A stretch of 39,936 nt of DNA, taken from positions 1 through 39,936 of the forward strand of contig JAAYTD010000060.1 in the NCBI GenBank assembly GCA_012518115.1. Reading direction: 5' to 3'. Positions 23,345 through 32,100 of the stretch are shown here, piece after piece; the stretch's first letter is position 1, and the number at the start of each line of letters is the position of its first letter. The notes under the pieces are model-generated. The model was given only the letters and a program-made list of their open reading frames with translations. It was not told the DNA's origin and did no database searches. The translations under genes were made by a program, and so were the position numbers. The stretch is from Ignavibacteria bacterium (GTDB lineage Bacteria > Bacteroidota > Ignavibacteria > Kapaibacteriales > UBA2268).

Positions 23345-23381
23345 AAAGCCACTGAAAGAAAAATTTCTTTCAAATGGCTTT
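23345..23381 (-). terminator. Intrinsic terminator of the class III FBPase gene
   Basis: AAAGCCA (23345-23351) pairs with TGGCTTT (23375-23381), and TGAAAGAAA (23353-23361) with TTTCTTTCA (23364-23372). Read on the minus strand the stem is followed by a T-run (bases 23341-23347), about 40 bp past the fbp stop. The remaining 23256-23340 is AT-rich and presumably holds the promoter of the DUF4221-like pair. Confidence 0.8.
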
Positions 23382-23388
23382 AAGTCTA

Positions 23389-23424
23389 TCGTTCATTCTG
23401 ACAAGCTCGATGAACAGAAAAATT
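23389..23424. repeat. TTCATTCTGACAAGCTC extragenic element, copy 2
   Basis: GTTCAT and ATGAAC form a 6-bp stem enclosing TCTGACAAGCTCG. The element runs directly into the fbp stop codon (23423-23425). Related copies lie at 21661-21694 and 25651-25686. Confidence 0.7.
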
Positions 23425-25381
23425 AAACATTTTTCTCTCGTATAATTCCTTCGTAATAAGCTTTTAACAAGAATTCTAGGTCTTGAATTTGCTTTTGAAT
23501 CTCAACTCCAATATCTGTATCGCGAACACGTTTACGGGTTGTAACACGTTTTAATATAGTTTGCATTGTGCTTATATCGACCTCTTCTTCAATAGCTTTC
23601 TTTTTCGAGTCAAAAGATTCATGAGCTACCAATATCAAGCCATAAGAATTGTATGTCAGCGTATAACCAGCTATTCCTGTAACAGGTTGATATGCTTTTG
23701 CCATTCCACCGTCAATTACAATTAATTTTCCGTTAGCTTTAACTGGGTTTTCACCCCTTGAAAACTTAACAGGCGTATGTCCGTTAATAATATGGCTATC
23801 TTCTGGATCAAGACCAAATTCTTTTAATATATTGTTGCAAACTGTTTCATCGTCTCGCAGTTGGAAATATGGATTTTTTTCTTCTTCATGAGTTTTTTTA
23901 TCTTCAACAAGGTACATCTCAAAAGTTGCCATTTTTCTTTTTCCGAAAAGTGGCGAATCAGGTCCTTGCCACAGATACCAAAAATAGTCAATTTCGTATG
24001 TGTTTGCTATACCTTGCTTTATATTAGCTAATGCTCTTCGCATAATTTTTTCAAGTTCATCAAACAGAGCTCTTCCCTTTAATTTTTTGTCCAAAATCCT
24101 CACTTCTTTTAATGAGCCATCTTCATTTAATGGAATACATCCGTGAACAAGTAGATTAGAGTTATATGTTAGATACATACTTCCCTTGTCAAAAAGATAT
24201 TGTATATGTTTTCTTAGTTTCTCAGATGTCAAGAACGTACTTTGTAGTCGATCTATAACTGCTGTCTCTTCTTCCGTTAGCTCATATGGATTTTTAGGAT
24301 CTAATGTTGGAAAACTTGCATCTTTTAGCGGATAAATTTCTCCATCTATTTCAACTGTACCGTTTTCTTTATCAATACGATGCATACGTTTAACATGCTC
24401 CATATTAAACACAGGATTTCTATCAATTATTTGCCCATCGAGCTTAAATTGAATAATGCTTATAGCTTTGTGCATCCGTCTTACAAGCATTTCTTGCGCT
24501 TCAGAATTGTCGGTTGGAACTTTTGGTTTAAATGGATCACACTCCTCGTTTCCATAAGTTTCCATTGCAAATGTAGCTAAAGGCAACAAGTTTATTCCGT
24601 AATTATCTTCAATTGTTGATAAGTTGTCATATCTGGCAGCCATTCTAATAACAGAAGCTATACAAGCTTTGCAACCAAGTGCGGCACCCATCCAAACAAC
24701 ATCGTGGTTGCCCCATTGTATATCAACGTCGCGATATTGCATAAGCGTATCTACAACAATATCAGGACTTGGACCTCTATCATAAATATCGCCAACAATG
24801 TGCAGGCGGTCTATTGTAAGTCTTCTTATAAGAATACAAATTTCGTATATAAACACGTCTGCTCTACCGGTTTCAATTATGGCACTTATAATCGAGTTGT
24901 AATACTCTGTTTTGTTGATATCAGAGGCTTGCTCATGCAGAAGTTCTTCTATAACATAAGTAAAATCAGCAGGCAACATTTTTCTAACTTTAGAGCGAGT
25001 ATATTTTCCACTGGCATTGCGACACACTTCTACAAGTCTGTGCAATGTAATCCTATACCATTCATTGGGATTTTCTTCGTTCTGAAGAATATGTTGGAGT
25101 TTTTCTTTTGGATAATATATTAGCGTTGCTAATTGCGATTTTTCCGACTGTCGCAAACTATCTTTGAACACGTCGTTAATTTTTCTTCTTATAACCCCCG
25201 ATGCATTATTTAATATATGTGTGAACGCTTCATATTCTCCATGAATATCAGATATAAAGTGTTCTGTGCCTTTTGGTAGGTTTAAGATCGCACTTAAATT
25301 AATAATTTCGGTACTGGCTTTTTGAATTGTCGGGTACCTTTGCGACAATGATTTCAGAAGTCTTAGTTCAGTATCGGTCAT
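23423..25381 (-). CDS. fbp: Fructose-1,6-bisphosphatase class III
   Basis: A 652-residue class III FBPase (FBPase_2 family), converting fructose-1,6-bisphosphate to fructose-6-phosphate in gluconeogenesis. The metallophosphoesterase core has DIHGEYEAF (45-53), GDIYDRGPSPDIV (about 197-209), QWGNHDVVWMGAALG (about 222-236), SNLLVHGCIPLNEDGS and NGHTPVKFSRGENPVKANG with the downstream VIDGGMAKAYQ. Length matches the family (about 640-670). A candidate TTTG-N20-TATTTTTG promoter lies about 215 bp upstream, giving a leader near 200 bases. The gene is monocistronic, with a terminator following. Type I/II FBPases are unrelated and much shorter, so this call is firm. Confidence 0.96.
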   Translation of the reverse strand: MTDTELRLLKSLSQRYPTIQKASTEIINLSAILNLPKGTEHFISDIHGEYEAFTHILNNASGVIRRKINDVFKDSLRQSEKSQLATLIYYPKEKLQHILQNEENPNEWYRITLHRLVEVCRNASGKYTRSKVRKMLPADFTYVIEELLHEQASDINKTEYYNSIISAIIETGRADVFIYEICILIRRLTIDRLHIVGDIYDRGPSPDIVVDTLMQYRDVDIQWGNHDVVWMGAALGCKACIASVIRMAARYDNLSTIEDNYGINLLPLATFAMETYGNEECDPFKPKVPTDNSEAQEMLVRRMHKAISIIQFKLDGQIIDRNPVFNMEHVKRMHRIDKENGTVEIDGEIYPLKDASFPTLDPKNPYELTEEETAVIDRLQSTFLTSEKLRKHIQYLFDKGSMYLTYNSNLLVHGCIPLNEDGSLKEVRILDKKLKGRALFDELEKIMRRALANIKQGIANTYEIDYFWYLWQGPDSPLFGKRKMATFEMYLVEDKKTHEEEKNPYFQLRDDETVCNNILKEFGLDPEDSHIINGHTPVKFSRGENPVKANGKLIVIDGGMAKAYQPVTGIAGYTLTYNSYGLILVAHESFDSKKKAIEEEVDISTMQTILKRVTTRKRVRDTDIGVEIQKQIQDLEFLLKAYYEGIIREKNV

Positions 25382-25534
25382 AGTTTTTTATAAAGATAGG
25401 ATTAAAGAATAATTTAACAAACGCTTGAAGCTCATTTACAAGATATCGTAAAAACAGTTTTAGCTATATCAAACCAGCTAGTTCAAAAAAATAATTTTTG
25501 CAAAATATTTCACTTAGCTAAGAACTTCATTACA

Positions 25535-25810
25535 TTTCCGTTTCAAGCAGAGTTTAATCAAGTTATATTTATTAATTTCCACAAACTTGACATTACAAAA
25601 ATACGCAAATACATAAACAAAAACAAACTTTCAAACGACTTTAATTAATTTCGTTCATTTTGACAAGTTCAATGAACGAAAAAATAAAAAAACTCCGCAA
25701 AAGAAACACCCCCACTTTTCCATTTCAAGCAGAATTTAATCAAGCTATATTTAATTAAATCATCGCAAACTTAACATTACAAAAATAAACAAACTTTCAA
25801 ATAATTTCAT
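25535..25810. repeat. Imperfect direct duplication of about 100 bp
   Basis: 25535-25645 and 25716-25810 are diverged copies sharing TTTCAAGCAGARTTTAATCA, then ATATTTA, CATTACAAAAATA and AACAAACTTTCAAA. Both contain a minus-strand TATTTTTG, at 25596-25603 and 25780-25787. Between them lies copy 3 of the TTCATT-TGACAAG element (25651-25686), a GTTCATTTTGACAAGTTC hairpin. This accounts for most of the 474-bp gap between fbp and the ClC gene; 25382-25534 shows nothing else recognisable. Confidence 0.75.
25596..25627 (-). promoter_or_regulatory. Candidate fbp promoter (-33/-7)
   Basis: On the minus strand TTTG (25624-25627) is followed after 20 bases by TATTTTTG (25596-25603), a full match to the Bacteroidota TTTG-N19-21-TAnnTTTG consensus. 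It points toward fbp, 215 bp from its start. The second copy of the duplication keeps the -7 box but not the -33 spacing. Confidence 0.55.
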
Positions 25811-25842
25811 AATTATAATTTTATAATCAAAGAAATTATTTG

Positions 25843-25850
25843 TATTTTTG
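25843..25850 (+). promoter_or_regulatory. Candidate -7 element directly before the ClC start
   Basis: TATTTTTG ends only 5 bases before the ATG at 25856. If used, the transcript would begin at or next to the start codon, i.e. be leaderless. No alternative in-frame start lies shortly downstream. No clear TTTG box is seen at -33. Confidence 0.45.
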
Positions 25851-25855
25851 CATAT

Positions 25856-27655
25856 ATGAAATCGGACAGTAAAAATTTAGATAACAGAATCAAAAAAATC
25901 ACTGATTGGATAGAATCAAAAATCTCCAAACGCACATTTCTTTATCTGATTAGCATCGTGATAGGAATTGTTACAGGAATAGCTACTATCATTTTAAAAA
26001 CAGTTGTTCATTATACTGGAGTTTTTGTTCACGATGTTTCTCAACTTGATCCAACTCATATTTTTTTATTTGCAACTCCACTGATTGGTATAACATTAAC
26101 TGTGTTGTATGTTAAATATTACGTTAAAGACTCACTAGCTCACGGAGTAAGTAAAATTCTTTTTGCAATATCGCGAAATGATAGTCGTTTTCCAAAGCAT
26201 AACAAGTATTCTTCTATTATAGCTAGTACTTTAACGGTTGCTTTTGGTGGTTCTGTCGGTCTTGAGGCGCCTGCCGCACTTACTGGTTCTGCCATTGGTT
26301 CAAATTTAGCAGAACGTTTTAATTTAGATTACAAAGAACGAACTTTATTAGTTGGTTGTGGTGCAGCTGCAGCAGTAGCTTGTATATTTAAAGCTCCTAT
26401 AGCTGGTACTATATTTGCTCTTGAAGTTTTAATGCTGGATTTAAGTATACTTTCAATTGTTCCGCTCTTACTTTCTGCTGTAACAGCTAGTATTTTATCA
26501 ATGTTATTCTTAGGGGATAGCGTCGTTTTTTATTTTGCTGTTTTTGAAGATTTTAATATCCATAATACTTTTTATTATGTTATATTAGGTGTGGTTTGTG
26601 GTTTAATTGGCTTATATTTTACAAGAGCTCTAGAATTTTTAGAAACGCGATTTGCTTCGAAAATCAAATCTTCTGCTAAAAAAGTTCTTATGGGGGGGTT
26701 AGCTTTAGGTGTCTTAATTTCTTTATTTCCTCCACTTTATGGCGAAGGTTACGGTACCTTAATGGCTCTTTTTAGTTCAGCTCCCGCTGATACTTTGCAC
26801 ACTAGTTCTTTTTTCCCACTTACTGGAAAAGTGTGGCAACTTGCACTTTTCTTAGCGCTTATTATATTTTTAAAAGCTTTTGCAGTAGGCTTCACTACTG
26901 GAAGTGGCGGCGTTGGTGGAGTTTTCGCACCTTCGCTATTTTTGGGCGGATTAACAGGCTATTTATTTGCTTTGATAATAAATTCTTTAAATATTTCTGA
27001 TATTTCTACAAGAAATTTTGCTTTAGTTGGAATGGCTGGAGTTATGGCTGCTGTAATGCAAGCACCGCTTTCTGCCATATTTTTAATTGCAGAAATTACA
27101 GGTGGTTACGCTTTATTTATCCCGATTATTGTTACTGCAACTTTTGCATATTTAACAATACATCGATTTGAAAAGCACTCAATTTATACTAAAAATTTAG
27201 CAAAAGCTGGTGAATTAATTACTCACAACAAGGATCAAGCAGTTATAACACTTATGAAAATGCCTAATCTTATAGAAACAGATTTTAGCACTGTTAATTA
27301 TAATGCGTATTTCGGTAGCTTAATTTCAGAAATAGTATCTTCAACAAGAAATATTTTCCCTGTTGTAGATGACGATAATAACTTTAAAGGAATAATACTT
27401 CTTGATGACATTAGGAAAATTATGTTTGATTGCGATTTATATGACGAAATTGAAATAAAAGAGCTAATGAAACACCCTAAGGCTATTATAGATAAGGCAG
27501 ATACTATGCAACAAGTTATGGATTGTTTTGAAGAAACAAAAGAATGGAACTTACCTGTAGTAGATAACGGAAAGTACTTAGGTTTCTTATCAAGATCAAA
27601 AGTTCTCACATCTTACAGAGATTTATTAAGAGAAGTATCTCTCGCTTCTGATTAA
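25856..27655 (+). CDS. ClC-family chloride channel/transporter with CBS pair
   Basis: A 599-residue ClC protein: about 10-12 membrane helices up to residue 440, then two CBS domains (about 480-595) that usually bind adenine nucleotides and gate the channel. The anion-path signatures are GSVGLEAP (132-139, with the external-gate Glu at E137) and GSGGVGGVFAPSLFLGG. The GSGIP-type Ser loop is replaced by AHGVSK (95-100). In helix H the sequence IFALEVLM puts Val190 where E. coli CLC-ec1 has the internal proton glutamate (E203), a state seen in ClC channels rather than exchangers. The DUF1343 gene follows closely on the same strand. ClC membership is firm; channel versus exchanger is inference. 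Confidence 0.93.
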   Translation: MKSDSKNLDNRIKKITDWIESKISKRTFLYLISIVIGIVTGIATIILKTVVHYTGVFVHDVSQLDPTHIFLFATPLIGITLTVLYVKYYVKDSLAHGVSKILFAISRNDSRFPKHNKYSSIIASTLTVAFGGSVGLEAPAALTGSAIGSNLAERFNLDYKERTLLVGCGAAAAVACIFKAPIAGTIFALEVLMLDLSILSIVPLLLSAVTASILSMLFLGDSVVFYFAVFEDFNIHNTFYYVILGVVCGLIGLYFTRALEFLETRFASKIKSSAKKVLMGGLALGVLISLFPPLYGEGYGTLMALFSSAPADTLHTSSFFPLTGKVWQLALFLALIIFLKAFAVGFTTGSGGVGGVFAPSLFLGGLTGYLFALIINSLNISDISTRNFALVGMAGVMAAVMQAPLSAIFLIAEITGGYALFIPIIVTATFAYLTIHRFEKHSIYTKNLAKAGELITHNKDQAVITLMKMPNLIETDFSTVNYNAYFGSLISEIVSSTRNIFPVVDDDNNFKGIILLDDIRKIMFDCDLYDEIEIKELMKHPKAIIDKADTMQQVMDCFEETKEWNLPVVDNGKYLGFLSRSKVLTSYRDLLREVSLASD

Positions 27656-27718
27656 GCACAAAAAATGGTATAATTATTGATAAACGAAACCCTTTTTATA
27701 AATTTAATACAAGCTGTA

Positions 27719-28990
27719 GTGAAAAGTAAATTATTTATTCTTTTTTTTCTTATTACTAATTTTTCTTATAGTTGCTCTTACGCTAAATCAAAAGATGAAA
27801 GTCAAAAAATCCAATTAGGAATTGACAATTTAATTGCTAACAATTTTGCAGATATAAAAAACAAGAAAGTAGCTTTATTTACAAACTTTTCTGGACGCAA
27901 CGTTGACGGAATTTTAACTGCCGAAATTTTATCTAAACAAAAAGGCTTCACATTAAAGTATTTCTTTTCACCTGAACATGGTTTCTATGGCGAAAATCAT
28001 GCTGGTGAAAAAGTTGAAAACAACGAAATTTTTGGAATACCTATCATCTCGCTTTACGGTTCTTTGCGAAGACCACCTTTGAATATACTTCGGGAATTAG
28101 ATGTAGTACTTATTGATATTCAAGATATTGGTATTCGTTCTTATACTTTTTTAAGTTCTGTTAATTATATGCTTACAGCTTGTGCTGAAGCAGGCATAAA
28201 AGCTATTGTTTTAGATCGTCCTAATCCTATAGGCGGAAATACTGTTGATGGCAATATCACTGAAAAAGGTTGTGAAACTTTTATGAGTTTAGTTCCTGTT
28301 CCTTACATTCATGGCTTGACTTTAGGCGAAATTTCATTGATGATGAACAAAGAAGGCTGGTTGAAAAATGCGGAAGGAAAAGCAATGAAATGCGATGTTT
28401 CTGTAATCAAAATGAGTAATTGGAAACGTTATATGCGTTGGGAAGATTGCGATCTTCTGTGGTTTCCTACTTCCCCACAAATACCAACTCCTGATGCAAT
28501 TAGAGGTGCAGCAATGTTTGGAATTTTCGGTGAATTAAGCATATTTAGCATAGGAATTGGTACTTCTATGCCTTTCCAATATTTAGGAACACCTGCAATG
28601 AAAGTAAATAAAGTCTATGAAAATATTAATAAACACAACTTCTTCGGAACACTAATTCAAGTTTCTCACTTTAAACCGTTCTACGGAAAATTTGCTAATA
28701 CAAGCTGTAAAGGATTTATTTTTAAATTCCCTCCATCGCAAAATTTTGCCCCATATACTACAGGAATAAAAATTATGCTTGAAGTAAAAAAAATACATCC
28801 AGAACTCTTTATACCCGAAATTGTTATGGAAAGCCGTAGAAAAATGTTTGAAAAAGTAACGGGAAGTAATCATTTGTTTAATAAAATTTTTAGCGATGCA
28901 ACTGATGAAGAAATTCTTGAAGTAGCTACACAAGGCTTAGCAGACTTCCTTATTAAAAGAGAAAAATATTTGTTATATCCCAACGAATAA
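27719..28990 (+). CDS. DUF1343 protein, NamZ-like exo-N-acetylmuramidase (GH171)
   Basis: A DUF1343-family protein, the family of the exo-beta-N-acetylmuramidase NamZ, which removes terminal MurNAc from peptidoglycan fragments. Family stretches are visible: VALFTNFSGR, FFSPEHGFYGE, GIPIISLYGSLRRP, VVLIDIQDIGIRSYTF, VLDRPNPIGGNTVDG, VPVPYIHGLTLGE and FPTSPQIPTPDA. No ATG start exists. The reading frame opens with TTG at 27677, but the GTG at 27719 gives a compact signal sequence (KSKLFILFFLITNFSYSC), so I place the start there. A Cys follows the hydrophobic core, making a lipoprotein possible. It is downstream of the ClC gene and closed by the hairpin at 29063-29100. Total length (about 423-437) fits the family. 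Confidence 0.85.
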   Translation: MKSKLFILFFLITNFSYSCSYAKSKDESQKIQLGIDNLIANNFADIKNKKVALFTNFSGRNVDGILTAEILSKQKGFTLKYFFSPEHGFYGENHAGEKVENNEIFGIPIISLYGSLRRPPLNILRELDVVLIDIQDIGIRSYTFLSSVNYMLTACAEAGIKAIVLDRPNPIGGNTVDGNITEKGCETFMSLVPVPYIHGLTLGEISLMMNKEGWLKNAEGKAMKCDVSVIKMSNWKRYMRWEDCDLLWFPTSPQIPTPDAIRGAAMFGIFGELSIFSIGIGTSMPFQYLGTPAMKVNKVYENINKHNFFGTLIQVSHFKPFYGKFANTSCKGFIFKFPPSQNFAPYTTGIKIMLEVKKIHPELFIPEIVMESRRKMFEKVTGSNHLFNKIFSDATDEEILEVATQGLADFLIKREKYLLYPNE

Positions 28991-29062
28991 ACCTCTTTTT
29001 CGTTTTGTTTTATTAGTACTATATAACAATTTTTTTTAGAATATTTTGTATTTTTACAATAA

Positions 29063-29106
29063 TAAAAAGTTGTTCATAGCAAACAATGAACGACTTTTTA
29101 TTTTTT
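29063..29106 (+). terminator. Strong intrinsic terminator after the DUF1343 gene
   Basis: TAAAAAGTTGTTCAT (29063-29077) pairs over 15 positions (one G-T) with ATGAACGACTTTTTA (29086-29100) around loop AGCAAACA, followed by six T. The right arm contains the first in-frame ATG of the smc reading frame (29086), which argues against that ATG as the real start. A-runs on the left make it potentially bidirectional. Confidence 0.85.
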
Positions 29107-29130
29107 ACGATTAACAACACTAAATATATA

Positions 29131-32100
29131 ATGTACTTATCAAAATTAGATATTGTCGGATTTAAATCTTTTGCACAAAAAACTAGTTTAAAATTTACTA
29201 AAGGTATTTCTGCAATTGTTGGACCTAACGGTTGTGGAAAATCTAATATAGTAGATGCTATACGCTGGGTTTTAGGTGAACAAAAAACTTCCGTTTTACG
29301 TTCCGATGTAATGGAAAACGTTATTTTTAACGGAACAAAACACCGTAAACCGACGAGTATGGCTGAAGTTTCGCTAACAATAGAAAACAATAAAAATATA
29401 CTACCCGTTGAATATCAAGAAGTTGTAGTTACACGCAGACTATTCCGCAGCGGTGAAAGCGAGTATTTGCTAAATAATGTAAAATGTCGTTTACGCGATG
29501 TTATAGATTTATTTATGGATACAGGACTTGCCTCCGATTCTTATTCTGTTATTGAGCTGAAAATGGTTGAAGCTATTTTAAGCGGACGTGGCGACGACAG
29601 AAGAGCTTTATTCGAAGAAGCTGCTGGAATAAAAAAATATAAAATCCAACGAAGAGATGCTAATAAACGCTTAAATGATGTTTCACAAGACCTCACACGA
29701 GTAAATGATTTAGTTGATGAAGTTAGAAAAAATGTAGCTTCTTTGCAACGACACGCACAAAAAACACGTCGCTACAATGTACTAAATGGAGAATATCGCG
29801 AAAATGAAACTAAACTTTTAGCATTTCAATACAATGAATTTAAACAAAAATCTGAAATTTATGACAGCGAAATAAAACTTATTAACAAAGATAAAATTAA
29901 AAATGAAACAGAACTAACTGATATTAACCTACATCTTTCCAAATTAAAATCAGATTTTAATAAAGTTGATGAGGAACTAAAACAACAACAACACAATGAA
30001 CTTTTGCTAAATAAAGAACTAGCTAGTCAAAAACAAACCTTAGCAGTCTCCGAAGAAAAATTAGTTAAAATTGATAGCGATGAAGGACGATTAGCTAATG
30101 AAATAAAAGAAAGTAATGATAAACTTGAAGACACAAAAAATTATATAGAACAAAATAAAAAAAATATTGATGAGCTCCAAAATACAGTTTCTGGAAATGA
30201 AGAAAATCTAAAAGCTATTGAAACAGATAAAGAACAAAATCAACAAGAAACTAATTTAGCAAGAAATGAAGTTTCGCAAATAAAGCAAAAATTAACAACA
30301 CTACAAAGTAACAATAGCACTTGCAAACTTAATATAAGTAACAATAACAGTAAAATTTCAAATTTTCAGAAAAAAATTGACAACGAAAATCAAGAAAAAG
30401 AGAAAATTCAATCGGATATTAATGCCAAAGATAAAGAACTTTTAGGCACAAATGAAAAACAAAAAGACTTTACAGAAACACTAGTTAGTTTAGAAAAAAC
30501 ACTAACTAAAGAAAAAGAACGACAAGAAAAATTACAAACAGAATTAGATGCAATTAGACATCAAGCAAATGAAGCGCGCAATACATTAAGCAATAAAAAA
30601 TCCTCTCTGTCTTTTTTTGAAAATTTAGTGGACACTAGTCAAACCGCTACTTTTTTAATTAACAATAAAAGTTGGAATACAAAAAAACAGATACTAATGC
30701 TTTCAGAAGCTATAGCAGTTGATGAAAAATTTCGTTCTGCAATTCCTGTGATTATCAGCAATAATTCCGACTATTTCATTGTTGAAACAAAAGAAGAAGC
30801 GGAAAAAGCTATTCAATTATTAAAGCAAAACAAAAAAGGAAAATCTGGTTTTATTTGTTTAGAATTAACACCGAATATTCCCCCACCTGATAAAAATATT
30901 GATGGTTCTCTTGGATATTTCAGCGAAATTGTACGTGCTGATGACCGTTTACGTAATGTATTAAGGTTACTGTTTCAAGGACTTATAGTAACAGAAAATA
31001 GCGATAATTTGAATAAACTTTTTGCACATAAAGAAGTGAATGCTGTTGTTACTTTAGCGGGCGAGTATTACCATAAATCTGGCGCTATACGCGGTGGCTC
31101 AATTAGCGAAGGCGAAATTGAAAGAATTGGAAAAAAAGAAAAAATAGAAAAACTGCAAAAAGAAATCTCTAATATTGAAGATGAGTTGGAAAAGATTGAA
31201 GAAAATCGCAACAAATTAAACAACGAGCTCCAAAGTATTGATATACAAAGCATAACAAATCAAATAAGACAATTGGAAACCGACAAGCGAAATTTTGAAA
31301 ATCAAATTTCGCAAATAAAATTAAATAAACAAAAATTGCAAAATCACTATGAATTAATTGATAAAAATATAGAAAATTATAATAATGAAATAGCTGAACT
31401 GCAAAAAGAAAATCAATTAAATCAAAAACAAAGTGAAGAAATAGAAATAAGTATTAGCAAAACTTTAACCTTACTTGATGAAAAAAATAATATATTAGAA
31501 GAAGTAGAAAAAAAACAAAACTCTTTAGATGTAAAAGTTAGAGAATTTGATATTCAATTAATCAAATCTAAAGAAGAACTAAAAACATATAAAAATGAAC
31601 AAGATAGACTACAAAAGCAATTGCAAAATTATAGTAATACTATAGAAAATCGTAAGATAGAGCTAATTCAAAACAAAAAATCAAGAGAAGATCTTAAAAT
31701 AATAATTTCACAAACTACAGAAGATTTTAATAAAAATAACGTTGAATTAGAAAAATTAAGAAGTAATTGTGAGTTTTTAGCCGACAAGAAAAAAAATGTA
31801 CAAGAACAAGTTGAACAAGCCGAAGCTAGTGTTAATTTATGTCGTAAGAATTATGATAAAATAATTGAAAATTTACATCAAAAAGAAATTAAATTTAACG
31901 AAGTAAATACATGGCTCCAACATGTTATTGAAAATGCTAAAAACAACTATCAATTAGATATTGTTGAAAATACTGTTGAAATTCCTGAAGATTTTTCCGA
32001 AGAAGAAACTAAACAAACTTTACAAACCTTGAAGCAAAAACTAAACAATTTAGGAAATATTAATTTTGCAGCTATAGAAGACTTTGAAAAAGAAAATGAA

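Noticed and set aside
24380-25123. Plus-strand ORFs of 66 and 139 codons within fbp
   Set aside because: They lie antisense to a highly conserved class III FBPase and have no family features.
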